Below, in pieces: positions 16,029-25,503 of a stretch of 35,882 bases of DNA. Source of the stretch: a virus. The stretch covers positions 1-35,882 of IMG/VR virus record IMGVR_UViG_3300031951_000595. One strand, given 5' to 3'. The notes under the pieces are model-generated. The model was given only the letters and a program-made list of their open reading frames with translations. It did not search any database and had not been told where the DNA came from. Position 1 is the first letter of the stretch; each line of letters starts with the position of its first letter. The position numbers were made by a program, and so were the translations under genes.

Positions 16029-18137
16029 GTGGCGGTCGAGTTCTTCCCTGACGAGGACGCGCTCATCGAGCGGGATGCCATGCGCAACCCGCTGACGCTC
16101 GACAACTACGAGACCCCTGCCTTCGCCGGCTTCGGCTCCGAGCTCTACCGCGCCCCGATGCGGGCGTTCGCCGGGCTGGGTGCGGCGGGCACACTGGCAG
16201 CGGCTGGCGCACTGCGCATGCACGGCATCACGGCGGCGGACGACACCCTCTTCAGCACGGTCGACCGCTTCCGGGCGGCGCGGGATTACTGGAGCGCGGA
16301 GCCGGGCGAAGTGGGCGTTGCCGGTCGGGTGGTCGGTGGGCTGACGGAGTTCGGCACGCTGCTCGGCCTCGGCCTCGGCAACCCTGCGCTCGCCATCGGC
16401 GCGACCGAGCTCAACACGGCGGCCGACCTTGCCACGCAGGGCGTCGACCCCATGACCGCCGTCGGCGCAGGCGTGGCCGAGGCGGCGACCACGGCCGCCG
16501 CATTCCAGGTACCGTTCTTCGGCAAGACCCTCGCGCAGCGCATCCTGTTCGGCGCAGGGGCAAACGTGGCGGGCGGGGCCGGCGTGAGCCTTGCCGTGCA
16601 GCAGGTGCTGGAGCGCCGCGGCTACGCCCAGCAGGCCGAAGCCTATGACCCGTGGAACCTCGAAGCGCGCGCGGTCGACGTGCTGGCCGGTGCGCTGTTC
16701 GGCGGTGTGTCGCATCGGCTGGACGCCCGGCGCGCGCAGGATACCCCGCCTCCACAAGCGGACGCGCCGCCGGCCGACGTGCCGCCAGCTGACGCTACGC
16801 TGACGCCAGACCCTGAAGTGCTCGACGCCGTCGCCGCGCTGAACGCTCACCGGCATCGTGTCGTCGACCTGGCACCGGGCCGCCCGCGCACGCCCGAGGC
16901 GCTCGACGCCCACGTCGCCGCCATCCGCCAGGCGGTCGGCGAGCTGGCAGCAGACCAGCCCGTCACGGCCTCGGTGCGGGCCGATGACTTCGAGACGCTG
17001 CCGCCGTCGCCGGAGGTCGAGGCCGCCCGGCAGGCGATGACCGAAGAGCTGAAGCCAGCGCCGCGCGTGCCGGCGGCACGGGAGACGATGCCAGTCGACG
17101 GGCAGCTAGGCGCCCGCCTGACGGAAATAGATCAGCTCCCGCCCGAGGGCGCAACGATAGCCCCTGCGCTGCGCCAAATGTTCGAGGCCGCTGCCCGGGC
17201 GAAACCTCAGTTCGACTCCATCGTGCAGGACATCGTGCGCGAGGTGGGCGGCGCGACCGCAATGCTGGCCGATCTGAAAGGCACGAAGCGCGCATTCGAC
17301 AAGGTCCGCGACGACTACGCGGGCGATGCATCGCAGATTAAGGATCTCGTGCGCGGCACCATTGAGGTCCGTACGCTGGAGCAGGCGCAGGCCGTCATCG
17401 AACGCCTCGGCCAACGCTTCGCCATCCTGCCGAAAGGGCAGCGGAACCTGCTACGCGCGGACGTTGAACCAGTCGACGGCTATCGGGATGCGAAATTCAA
17501 CGTGATGATCGACGGGCACGTCGCCGAAATTCAGGTGAATGTGCCCGCCATGATGGCGGCAAAGAAAGACGCGCACGCAGCCTACGAGGCCCGGAGCAAG
17601 ATCGAGCGGGCGAGTGCAAAGCGAGAACGAACCCCGGCCGAGCAGGCAGAGATTGATCGGCTGAACGCCGAGATGAAAGCGGTTTACGACTCAGCCTGGG
17701 CTGAAGCGACGAGCGCGCGAAATTCATCCCAGGAGACGGGTGCGCCGTTGCGGCGGGCCGATCCGGGGTCAAATGCGCGCGGCTCCGACTTGTCCCAGGC
17801 GGTCGATGAGAACGGGGATCCGGGCACGTTGCCCAGCGATACGGGGATGCCCTCGACGTCGAAGACTTCGACGCTGGGCGGAGCTGATGCTGGTAAAAGC
17901 ATGGATGGCACCTCTAACGGGCGCATTGTAGCACGTACCCCCCAAGGATTGGAGGAAGCCGCCGCGGCCGAAATCCTTCGCCGGTCGCCCGACCTGCAAA
18001 TCACCGACGACGACGGCAACGTCATCAGCGCTGCCGACGCGCTGGCCGCTGCCGATGCAGAGCTGGCCGCGGCCGAGACCCTTGCCCCAGGCGCGGAGGC
18101 GCTCGCGTCCTGCGCCATCCGCTTTATCGGAGACTGA
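16029..18137 (+). CDS. Ejection-type virion protein with embedded RelA/SpoT-like domain
   Basis: 702 residues from GTG 16029. The N-terminal third is Gly/Ala-rich and hydrophobic (about 35-215), like membrane-active parts of ejection proteins. A Pro-rich linker follows (about 235-280). Residues about 378-530 resemble the RelA/SpoT nucleotidyltransferase fold: K417-G-T-K420 helix, D439LVR442GTI, G484YRDAKFNV, H497VAEIQV and H516AAYE. The C-terminus (SPDLQITDDDG, then an ADAELAAAE helix) is a tail I recognise from other large phage-injected proteins. Delivery of this domain into the host at infection is inferred. Whether it synthesises (p)ppGpp-like alarmones, modifies RNA, or is inactive cannot be told by eye. 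Confidence 0.7.
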   Translation: MAVEFFPDEDALIERDAMRNPLTLDNYETPAFAGFGSELYRAPMRAFAGLGAAGTLAAAGALRMHGITAADDTLFSTVDRFRAARDYWSAEPGEVGVAGRVVGGLTEFGTLLGLGLGNPALAIGATELNTAADLATQGVDPMTAVGAGVAEAATTAAAFQVPFFGKTLAQRILFGAGANVAGGAGVSLAVQQVLERRGYAQQAEAYDPWNLEARAVDVLAGALFGGVSHRLDARRAQDTPPPQADAPPADVPPADATLTPDPEVLDAVAALNAHRHRVVDLAPGRPRTPEALDAHVAAIRQAVGELAADQPVTASVRADDFETLPPSPEVEAARQAMTEELKPAPRVPAARETMPVDGQLGARLTEIDQLPPEGATIAPALRQMFEAAARAKPQFDSIVQDIVREVGGATAMLADLKGTKRAFDKVRDDYAGDASQIKDLVRGTIEVRTLEQAQAVIERLGQRFAILPKGQRNLLRADVEPVDGYRDAKFNVMIDGHVAEIQVNVPAMMAAKKDAHAAYEARSKIERASAKRERTPAEQAEIDRLNAEMKAVYDSAWAEATSARNSSQETGAPLRRADPGSNARGSDLSQAVDENGDPGTLPSDTGMPSTSKTSTLGGADAGKSMDGTSNGRIVARTPQGLEEAAAAEILRRSPDLQITDDDGNVISAADALAAADAELAAAETLAPGAEALASCAIRFIGD

Positions 18138-18140
18138 CCC

Positions 18141-21100
18141 ATGGCGAGACCTGAGTGCGTGCAGGCAATGCGGCAGGCCATCGGCCGCAACCCGACCGCG
18201 GCCGAGGTGCGCGGCATCGAGGAGCGGCTCATCGGCGCGCTGCGCAGGCTGTCGCGTGAAGACCGCCTGAAGGTCATGGCCATGACGCCAGAGCAGCGGC
18301 TGCAGGAAGCTGCGCGCGTAGCGGCTGACGAGCTGCTCATCGAGGCCCGCAAGAAGCAGCAGCGCACCACGCTGTCGGTGCTGGCCGTGGGCCGCCTGAC
18401 GGATTACGTGCGCAGCTATCCCGGCAGGGCGCTGGACGCCCTCGACGAGCTGCTCGCCTTCAGCGCAAAAGCCAAGGGCCGGGTGCAGTCCGTCGAGACG
18501 CGGGCCGAGGCCATCCGCGGGGATGCCTGGATTCAGCTGAACGACGCCGGCTTCTGGGACGCGACAAGCCCAACGTGGCTAGGGCTGAAGGAGAACGCGC
18601 AAGGCGTCGAGCAGATGGTGCGCGCGCTGCACGGCGAGCAGGTCACGGACGCCAAGGTGATGCGCGCCGCAGAGCAGTGGCGCACCGTGGCCGAAGCTCT
18701 GCGTGCGCAGTTCAACGAGGCGGGCGGGCGCATCGGCAAGCTCGACGACTGGGGCATGCCGCATCACCACAGCAGCGCCAAGGTGGCCAAGGCCGGGCGC
18801 GACAAGTGGGTCGAGGACGTGATGCCGCACTTGCGCCGGGACCGCTACACCAACCTCGACGGCACGCTGATGGATGACACGCAGCTGCGCGACTTCCTCG
18901 GCGAGGCGTGGCTGTCCATTGCGAGCCAGGGCGCGAACAAGCTGGAGCCGGGCAGGGTCCGGGGCACCGGCATGAAAGCGAACCGGCACGCCGAGGAGCG
19001 GCAGATCCATTTCCAGAACGCGGACGCCTACATCGAGTATCAACGCCAGTACGGCGAGAAGGGCCTGTACGAGGTGCTGACCAGTCACGTCGACGTCATG
19101 GCCCGCGACCTGGCGCTGGTCGAAACCTTCGGCCCCAACCCGGACCATACCTTCCGCCTGCTGCTCGATGCGGCGCAGAAGGAAGCGGCCACGGCAGATC
19201 CGGCTAACGTCGGCAAGATCACCAGGCGAGTTCAGCATCTGGAGAAGCTGTTCAACCAGGTGTCAGGCCGGACCCTGCCCATTGCAGATCTGCGAATTTC
19301 CCGCTGGTCCGACAACATGAAGGCGCTGCTTATCGCATCGCGGCTAGGCTCTGCCATCGTTTCATCGATCACGGATTTCGCGACGATGCACGTCATCGCG
19401 CACATCAACGGCCTGAGCCACACGCAGCTCCTGCGCAACCAGCTCGCCACGCTGAATCCGTTCAACCGGCAAGAGCTGCGGCTCGCGCGGCGCACGGGCT
19501 TGGCCATGGACACGCTCATCGGCTCGCTGAACCGTTTCGGCGCTGACACGATGACCACGCTGCCGGCAAAAATCGCGTCGGCGGTCATGCGTGTGCAAGG
19601 CTTGAACGCTTTTACAGAAGCCAATCAGCGGGCGTTCGGGATCACGATGATGGACGCCCTCGGCAGCCTCACGCGCGAGAAGGCATTCAGCGAGCTGGAC
19701 GACATGGATAACCGGCTGCTGCGGTCCAAGGGCGTCACCGAGGCCGACTGGGGCCTGTGGCAGAAGGCGACGCTGGAGGACTTCGGCAACGGCAACGACG
19801 GCGTGCTGACGCCTGAGAGCATTGCGCAGATCGACGACGCCACGGTCGCCGACGTCATCCGCCCGCGCCTGAACGAGATCGAGGCCAAGGCCGACGAGGC
19901 CATCGACAAGCTGTACGAGCGGAACGCCACGGACCAGATCTGGATCACCCGGCGCATCGAGAAGCTGCAGGCCGCACGCACCCGCGCTGCCGATTTGCTG
20001 CAGCAGTACAGCACCCGAGTGAAGGGCAAGACCGACCAGACCACGCAGGCGCTGCGCGATCGCGGCGAGCTGGTCAAGGCCCGCGCCGAGCGCGCTGCGG
20101 TCGAGGCCGACATCAACGCTTATCTGCTGGCCCAGAAGCAGCAGGAACAGGTCCGCAATTTCCTGTACGCGGTCGAGGAGGGCGCGGCGGCCGAGGGCAT
20201 GATGCCGCGTGTCGAGCGCAATGTGCAGGCCGCCAGCCGCCAGCGCGGCGGGATCGGTGAGAAGCTCGGCCGCCGGCTGGCCAAGTCCGAGCGGGCCATC
20301 GCCGACCTCGAGCAGCGCATCAAGGTTGCCGAGGCCGACGCGCAGCTGCGCATCGACGGCAAGGACAAAGCGCTGGCCGACCGGCTCGACGCGCAGGCCA
20401 AGGAGCTGGCTGGCATGGTGTCCCGCGCGCGCGAGCGGTTCGAGGCGCGGCGCATGCAGATCGACCGCATCGAGCAGCAGGTCGAAGTCCAGAAGGACCG
20501 CGCCATCCGGCAGGCCCGGCGCGACGCCATGCTGCGGCTCATCGGCACGGTGACCGAGGAGGTCGACATGGCCGTCATCAAGCCGGGGGCGCGTGAGCGG
20601 GCGGCCATGTACGACAACTTGCAACGGGGCACGATCTCAGGCGAGCTGGTGCGCTCGTTCTTTTTGTTCAAGTCGTTTCCCATTGCGATGCTGATGCGGC
20701 ACTGGCGGCGTGCATCGACGCTGCCGGGCACGGGGCGTGCCGTCTACGCGGCGTCGCTGATTGCGTCCACAACCTTGCTCGGCGCGCTGGTCCTGCAAAT
20801 CAAGGAGCTGATAAATGGGCGCGATCCAGTGGAAATGAGCAACGCCAAGTTCTGGGGCAAGTCTTTAGCCCAAGGCGGCGCGCTGGGCTTGTACGGCGAT
20901 TTCCTTTACAGCTCGTCGACGCAAGGCGGGCGCAGCCTGTTGGCGTCTGTTGCAGGCCCGCAGATCGGGCTCCTCGAAGAAGCGATCGCGCTCACGCATG
21001 GCAACCTTATGGAGGCCGCGCAAGGCGAAGACACGAATTTCATGCCAGAGTTGACGAAGTTCGTGAAAGGCATCACGCCGGGCAGTAACCTCTGGTATGC

Positions 21101-21272
21101 GCGCGCGGCGTTCGATCACCTGATCTTCCAACAGCTTCAGGACTATTGGTCCCCCGGCTACATCCGCAACATGAAGCGGCGGGCGCGCAAGGAGTTCGGC
21201 CAGGAATACTGGTGGGAGCCCGGGGAAGCCTCCCCGCGGCGCGGTCCAGACTTTGAAAGGGCGTTGGAATGA
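18141..21272 (+). CDS. gp16-like large internal virion protein
   Basis: 1043 residues, the longest gene. Its start has CGGAGA nearby. The N-terminal part is helical and basic, followed by LDDWGMPHHHSSAKVAKAG (about residue 198-215), a motif common in large phage DNA-transfer proteins. A charged coiled coil spans about 570-800. Near the C-terminus are ELVRSFFLFKSFPIAMLMRHW and a hydrophobic stretch (ASLIASTTLLGALVLQI, about 870-890) that could enter membrane. No N-terminal transglycosylase motif was seen, unlike T7 gp16. It probably forms part of the DNA-ejection channel. Confidence 0.75.
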   Translation: MARPECVQAMRQAIGRNPTAAEVRGIEERLIGALRRLSREDRLKVMAMTPEQRLQEAARVAADELLIEARKKQQRTTLSVLAVGRLTDYVRSYPGRALDALDELLAFSAKAKGRVQSVETRAEAIRGDAWIQLNDAGFWDATSPTWLGLKENAQGVEQMVRALHGEQVTDAKVMRAAEQWRTVAEALRAQFNEAGGRIGKLDDWGMPHHHSSAKVAKAGRDKWVEDVMPHLRRDRYTNLDGTLMDDTQLRDFLGEAWLSIASQGANKLEPGRVRGTGMKANRHAEERQIHFQNADAYIEYQRQYGEKGLYEVLTSHVDVMARDLALVETFGPNPDHTFRLLLDAAQKEAATADPANVGKITRRVQHLEKLFNQVSGRTLPIADLRISRWSDNMKALLIASRLGSAIVSSITDFATMHVIAHINGLSHTQLLRNQLATLNPFNRQELRLARRTGLAMDTLIGSLNRFGADTMTTLPAKIASAVMRVQGLNAFTEANQRAFGITMMDALGSLTREKAFSELDDMDNRLLRSKGVTEADWGLWQKATLEDFGNGNDGVLTPESIAQIDDATVADVIRPRLNEIEAKADEAIDKLYERNATDQIWITRRIEKLQAARTRAADLLQQYSTRVKGKTDQTTQALRDRGELVKARAERAAVEADINAYLLAQKQQEQVRNFLYAVEEGAAAEGMMPRVERNVQAASRQRGGIGEKLGRRLAKSERAIADLEQRIKVAEADAQLRIDGKDKALADRLDAQAKELAGMVSRARERFEARRMQIDRIEQQVEVQKDRAIRQARRDAMLRLIGTVTEEVDMAVIKPGARERAAMYDNLQRGTISGELVRSFFLFKSFPIAMLMRHWRRASTLPGTGRAVYAASLIASTTLLGALVLQIKELINGRDPVEMSNAKFWGKSLAQGGALGLYGDFLYSSSTQGGRSLLASVAGPQIGLLEEAIALTHGNLMEAAQGEDTNFMPELTKFVKGITPGSNLWYARAAFDHLIFQQLQDYWSPGYIRNMKRRARKEFGQEYWWEPGEASPRRGPDFERALE

Positions 21273-21499
21273 AACAGCTACTCGAAGGTGTCGGTGCGCT
21301 GCTGGTTATCTTTTCCGTGGGCGTGCCAGGCGGCGCGACGTTGTTCGGAGCGTTCTGGCTTATCAAGCTCATACCGCAGCCATGGCAGTCCGGGCTGTTG
21401 TTCGTCACGCTGCTCGCCGCGCCGTTCTGGATGGTGGTCTCCGTCACCTGGACGTTCCGCAAGATCGAATCCTTCCTTCGCTGGAGCAAGCTGGCATGA
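21269..21499 (+). CDS. Two-TM membrane protein, candidate holin
   Basis: Seventy-six residues, ATGA-coupled to the gp16-like gene. There are two hydrophobic segments, about 6-32 (VGALLVIFSVGVPGG, then FGAFWLIKLI) and 38-60 (SGLLFVTLLAAPFWMVVSV), with a positively charged end (RKIESFLRWSKLA). Size and topology fit a small class II-type holin. Its place just before small terminase equals that of T7 gp17.5, the T7 holin. A second small membrane protein at 26188 is another candidate. Confidence 0.6.
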   Translation: MKQLLEGVGALLVIFSVGVPGGATLFGAFWLIKLIPQPWQSGLLFVTLLAAPFWMVVSVTWTFRKIESFLRWSKLA

Positions 21500-21831
21500 C
21501 CATCAAGATCCGACCCGACCAGCTCGAGCGCATGAACGACCTCGCGCAGCGTCTCACCGAGGTATTCCTCGAAGAGTGCGACCCGACGCACTGGCCCGAC
21601 CTCGACAGCCGCGATGGCCGGGGAGATCGTCTGTGGCTGAAGAAGAACGCGGCCAAGACGCTCGCCATCGTCACCCAGCTCGTGTTCGTCGGGCAGCGCA
21701 TCGAGGGCCGGGACAGCAATGCGCCGACAGAGCACGACCATGACCTTGAGCAGCTGATCGCCCGCGCCGAGCAGCGGGCCGCTGCCATGCTCCGGGCGCA
21801 CGATGGCGGCGGCAAGAAGACCCCGCATTAG
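21496..21831 (+). CDS. Putative terminase small subunit
   Basis: 111 residues, ATGA-coupled upstream and overlapping the large subunit gene by 29 bases. It is mostly helical, with IRPDQLERMNDLAQRLTEVF, then THWPDLDSRDGRGDRLW and a helix LKKNAAKTLAIVTQLVFVGQR. This arrangement is like T7 gp18-type small terminase or packaging proteins (DNA-maturation A subunit). The neighbouring large terminase supports it. Sequence recognition alone is moderate. Confidence 0.65.
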   Translation: MTIKIRPDQLERMNDLAQRLTEVFLEECDPTHWPDLDSRDGRGDRLWLKKNAAKTLAIVTQLVFVGQRIEGRDSNAPTEHDHDLEQLIARAEQRAAAMLRAHDGGGKKTPH

Positions 21832-23410
21832 TTTCGTCGCGTTCTTCCTGCTCTGGGCCGAGGTTCAGGGCTGGGAGGTGCCGGAGCTCCACTTTCGGAT
21901 CTGCCACTGGCTCGAACGCCGGGGGCGTCTGGCCGTGCTCGAGGTGTTCCGTGGCGCGGCCAAGTCCACGATCGTCGCGGTGTATCAGGCGTGGCGGCTT
22001 TACTGTGACGCTGGCTGGCGCTTTCTCGACCAGGGAGCGGACGACCCGGTTTCCTACAAGCTTTCGCGTGATACGCGGGCTGTGCTGCGCCGGCATCCGC
22101 TCTGCCGCGGCATGCTGCCCGGTGGCCAACCGGGCGCGGCGCGCTTCGACGTCGTCGGCAACCCGGACGCCCGCAATGCCAACGTGACGGCGCACGGGAT
22201 CATGTCGAACGTGACCGCCGCCCGCGCCGACGAGGTGGTCTTCGACGACATCGAGGTGCCGCGCAACATTCGCAACGCAGAGGCGCGCAACGCCTTGCGG
22301 GAGCGCACCAGCGAGGCGACGCACATCCTTGTGCCCGGCGGGCTCAAGCTCTACATCGGCACGCCCCATACGCATGACAGCATCTACGACGAGCAGATCC
22401 GCCGCGGCGCGGACGTGCTGAAGATCCCACTGTTCGAGGATCACGTCCGCTACGACAAGCCCGAGCAGCGGCGCTTCCCGTTCAACTTCGAGCCGGCGAG
22501 CGATGGGCTCTATGTGTTCATGGGGCCGCGCCTGCTGGTCGAGGGCGTCGACTACCTGGTGCAGGGCAGGGCCGTGGTGTTTGACCAGCCGCCGGGCCAG
22601 CCGATCGACATCTACGCGCGGTGCGCGTGGCCGCAGCGGTTCAGCCGCGAGGAGATCGCCTTCCGGCGCGCGGAGTGCAAGACCATCAACGAATGGGACA
22701 GCCAGTACCAGCTGAAGGCCAAGCCCATCGGCGCGATCCGGCTCGACCCGTCGCGGATCGTGCCCTACGACGCGGAGCCGGAAATTGCCATGGCGAACGG
22801 CTCCGTGCGGCTCATGCTCGGCCGCACCCAGCTGGTGTCAGCGTCAGCCTATTGGGACTGCGCGCTCGGCAAGATCGGCGGCGACACCTCGGCGCTGTCG
22901 GTCGTGTTCAGCAATGAGCGCGGCCACCTGTTCTGGCACGTGGCGCAGGCGCTGCGCGGCGACATCTACGACCAGTGCGGCCAGATATTGGAAACCACGC
23001 GGCGGCTGCAGCTACCGTCCATCACCGTGGAGACGAACGGTCCGGGCGGCTTCGTACCGCCCATCCTGCGCAAGACGCTAGCAGGCACCGGGGTGTCGGT
23101 CGTCGAGGCGTTCCAGCCGGGCACGACCAACAAGGACCGGCGCATCCTCGACGGACTGGAGCCGCCGCTCTCGGGGCGGTTCCTCTGGGCACACACCAGC
23201 GTGCTCGACGCCGTCGAGGACCAGATGCGCGACTGGGTGCCGGGCGTGGCCGGGCAGCCGGACGACTTCCTCGACTCCGGCGCTGAAGCCATCAAGGCGC
23301 AGCCGGTGCGGATCGGGCGAGTGGTCGGCGAGGTCGCCGGGCAGGCGCGGAGAGACTGGCGCCCCAGCAGTGGCGTGCATGAGGTAGAGCTCGACTTCGG
23401 GGGACGATAG
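21803..23410 (+). CDS. Terminase large subunit (T7 type)
   Basis: 535 residues. The ATPase domain has a Walker A-like RGAAKST (50-56), a DxxSYKLSRDTRAVLRRHPLC block and Walker B EVVFDDIE (144-151). An IGTPHTHDSIYDE coupling motif follows. The RNase H-like nuclease has YWDCALGKIGGD near 351, a VETNG strand near 411 and DDFLDSGAEAI near the end. The layout is that of T7 gp19-like packaging motors. Translation begins inside the small subunit gene. Such terminases usually cut at fixed direct terminal repeats or concatemer junctions; the packaging mode here is not visible. Confidence 0.9.
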   Translation: MAAARRPRISFVAFFLLWAEVQGWEVPELHFRICHWLERRGRLAVLEVFRGAAKSTIVAVYQAWRLYCDAGWRFLDQGADDPVSYKLSRDTRAVLRRHPLCRGMLPGGQPGAARFDVVGNPDARNANVTAHGIMSNVTAARADEVVFDDIEVPRNIRNAEARNALRERTSEATHILVPGGLKLYIGTPHTHDSIYDEQIRRGADVLKIPLFEDHVRYDKPEQRRFPFNFEPASDGLYVFMGPRLLVEGVDYLVQGRAVVFDQPPGQPIDIYARCAWPQRFSREEIAFRRAECKTINEWDSQYQLKAKPIGAIRLDPSRIVPYDAEPEIAMANGSVRLMLGRTQLVSASAYWDCALGKIGGDTSALSVVFSNERGHLFWHVAQALRGDIYDQCGQILETTRRLQLPSITVETNGPGGFVPPILRKTLAGTGVSVVEAFQPGTTNKDRRILDGLEPPLSGRFLWAHTSVLDAVEDQMRDWVPGVAGQPDDFLDSGAEAIKAQPVRIGRVVGEVAGQARRDWRPSSGVHEVELDFGGR

Positions 23411-24780
23411 TGCCGGTCAACACCAACCAGCCGATCAACAACTACACGGGCAACGGGGCAGCCGTCGCCTACCCGTTCACGTTCTACGTCATTTCGGCGG
23501 CGCATCTCGTCGTGACCGTCGACGGGGTCGTGCAGTCGCTCGGCACGAACTACACCATTACCGGCCTGCGCAGCCCGACGGGCGGCACCGTGACCTTCGT
23601 CGTGGCGCCTGGCGCAGGGTCTGCCGTCCGGCTCCGGCGGGTCATGCCGTACAGCCGGACAATCGACTATCAGGACGCCGGCGACCTGCTGGCGCAAACG
23701 CTGGACGACGACATCGACGGCACCGTCATGCTCATCCAGCAGCTGGAATACCAGGCCCGGTTTTTCCTGCGCAACGCGGACACGCTGGCCGGCGTCTCGC
23801 CGCTGATGCCGAGCCCGCAGGCGCTCAAGCTGCTGCGCTGGAACAGCGCCGGCAACGCGCTGGAGAACACCGACGTGGCCGGGCTCATCCCGGGTTTCGT
23901 GACCGTCACGAGCTTCGCGCAGGGCCTTCTCGACGACGTCAGCCAGAGCGAAGCGCAGGCCACGCTGGGCGTCACTGGCTCTGCCGACACGGCCAAGCTG
24001 ACGAGCGCGGCGAATGTGTTCACGAAGACCCAGACCTGGCGCTTTGCGACCGTGGCCAGCGCGGCCACGCTGACGCTGGCGGACGGGAACCTGTTCAACG
24101 TCACGGGCACCACGAACATCTCGGCGATCGCCAGCATCGCACCCGGCACGATGGTGGCGCTTCGATTCACCGGCGCGCTGACCATCGCGCACGGCGCATC
24201 TCTCGTCCTGCCCGGCGCGGCGGGCATCACCACTGCCGCCGGGGACATCGCCATCTTCTTCGAGGGCGCGGCAGGGGTCTGGTACTGCATGGCCTACACG
24301 AAGGCCGACGGCACGCCCGTCGCGCAGACGGCGGCTCCTGGTTCGATCATCGCGTTTGCCGGCACCTCGACGCCTACAGGCTACCTGGAGTGCAACGGCG
24401 CCAACGTCAGCCGCACGACCTACGCCGCGCTGTTTGCCGCCGTCGGCACCACCTGGGGCGCGGGCGACGGAGTCACTACCTTTGCCCTGCCGGACCTGCG
24501 CCGGCGCACGCTGGTCGGCAAGGGCGGCACGGGCACTGGCGTGCTGGGCAATACGGTCGGCGCCACGGGCGGCGCGGAAACGAACAGTCACACGCATTCC
24601 GCGACCGGCCTGTCGGGCTCGTTCACCGTGGGGGTTACAAACACAGGCGCGGCCGGCGGAGGCGTGTGGGTTCTGACTGGGCAAACACAGCCCGTCACCA
24701 TTTCCGGCAGCACTGCCGGCGCATCCGACACCAACAACATGCCGCCCTCGGCCGTCGTCGGTTACTTCATCAAAATCTAG
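23410..24780 (+). CDS. Tail fibre with T7 gp17-like N-terminus and collar domain
   Basis: 456 residues with GTG 23410 overlapping the terminase TAG by one base; a GGGGGA Shine-Dalgarno precedes it. The first 130 residues (GNGAAVAYPFTFYVISAAHLVV, then RVMPYSRTIDYQDAGDLLAQTLDDDID) match the virion-anchor domain of T7 gp17. The middle is a beta-rich shaft. At about 310-375 lies a phage tail collar domain (PTGYLECNGANVSR, then TFALPDLRRR), and the end reads MPPSAVVGYFIKI. It recognises the host surface. No variable-repeat signature of a retroelement was found. Confidence 0.85.
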   Translation: MPVNTNQPINNYTGNGAAVAYPFTFYVISAAHLVVTVDGVVQSLGTNYTITGLRSPTGGTVTFVVAPGAGSAVRLRRVMPYSRTIDYQDAGDLLAQTLDDDIDGTVMLIQQLEYQARFFLRNADTLAGVSPLMPSPQALKLLRWNSAGNALENTDVAGLIPGFVTVTSFAQGLLDDVSQSEAQATLGVTGSADTAKLTSAANVFTKTQTWRFATVASAATLTLADGNLFNVTGTTNISAIASIAPGTMVALRFTGALTIAHGASLVLPGAAGITTAAGDIAIFFEGAAGVWYCMAYTKADGTPVAQTAAPGSIIAFAGTSTPTGYLECNGANVSRTTYAALFAAVGTTWGAGDGVTTFALPDLRRRTLVGKGGTGTGVLGNTVGATGGAETNSHTHSATGLSGSFTVGVTNTGAAGGGVWVLTGQTQPVTISGSTAGASDTNNMPPSAVVGYFIKI

Positions 24781-24789
24781 GGAGCTGCG

Positions 24790-25503
24790 ATGCGCATCGT
24801 CTACGCCGCAGAATACTCAGGCACGCGCGCAGAGCTGCTGGCCGCCATCGCAGCACACAAGCACGCCGTGCAGGTGCATCGGTACACCGTGGGCCTGCCC
24901 GCGCCGCTGGCGCCCTCGCTGCTCGTCGAGGAGCTGGCCGAGACCGGCGACACGTTCAAGCTTGAATCCGAGTTCGACTATGCCTGGCGCTCGAACGGCG
25001 TAGGGGAGCCCGTCAGTGTTTGCAGGGTCGCGCCGGGTGAGCTGCCGCCCGAGGGCTGGGTACTGACCCCGGACGACCCGACCGGCCTCATCGTGGACGC
25101 TGACGGCAACCTGCGCGCTGAGACCGCGGCTGAGCTGCTGGCAAAGGCCAAGCGCCAGCGCGAGCTGTACATCAACGCACGGCGGGACGAGTTCATCGCG
25201 GGCGGGGTCGACTTCAACGGCTGGCGCTTCGACACCACACCGCAATCCATCGTCAACCTGACGGCGGCGGTCGCCTTCATCCAGGCCGCGCCGCTCGCAA
25301 ATCTGACCCCGCCCGACACCGTGTCGTGGCGCGATGAGTCCAACGTCGATCGCAAGCTGACGCCGGTCATGCTGATTCAGCTCGGCTCGGCCGTGTTCGG
25401 CCGCGTGCAGGGAGCGCACAGCGTCGCCCGCGCCATCAAGGACGCCATTGCCGCGGCTGAGACCATCGAGGCCGTCGAGGCCGCAGACTGGCCCGCCGCA
25501 TGA
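24790..25503 (+). CDS. DUF4376 protein, likely tail fibre assembly factor
   Basis: 237 residues with GGGAG upstream. The C-terminal half (RRDEFIAGGVDFNGWRFDT, then SIVNLTAAVAFIQAAP and VSWRDESNVDRKLTPVML) is the DUF4376 pattern that occurs in tail-fibre assembly or fibre-associated proteins. The N-terminal half carries a WVLTPDDPTGLIVDADGN segment. It follows the fibre gene directly and ends in an ATGA overlap with the endolysin gene. A chaperone role is inferred. Confidence 0.65.
   Translation: MRIVYAAEYSGTRAELLAAIAAHKHAVQVHRYTVGLPAPLAPSLLVEELAETGDTFKLESEFDYAWRSNGVGEPVSVCRVAPGELPPEGWVLTPDDPTGLIVDADGNLRAETAAELLAKAKRQRELYINARRDEFIAGGVDFNGWRFDTTPQSIVNLTAAVAFIQAAPLANLTPPDTVSWRDESNVDRKLTPVMLIQLGSAVFGRVQGAHSVARAIKDAIAAAETIEAVEAADWPAA

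Noticed and set aside
11257-16105. Long open frames on the minus strand opposite the nozzle and gp15-like genes (about 600 and 720 codons)
   Set aside because: They are mirror images of strongly coding plus-strand genes in GC-rich DNA. Their translations are Arg/Leu/His-rich with no domain, and the plus-strand products have clear family matches.
22966-24684. 572-codon minus-strand frame opposite terminase and fibre genes
   Set aside because: Arg/Gly-rich translation without motifs; both plus-strand genes are well supported.
23410-24780. Diversity-generating retroelement as in BPP-1
   Set aside because: No reverse transcriptase gene was seen anywhere in the window, and no near-identical pair with adenine-specific changes was noticed near the fibre gene end.
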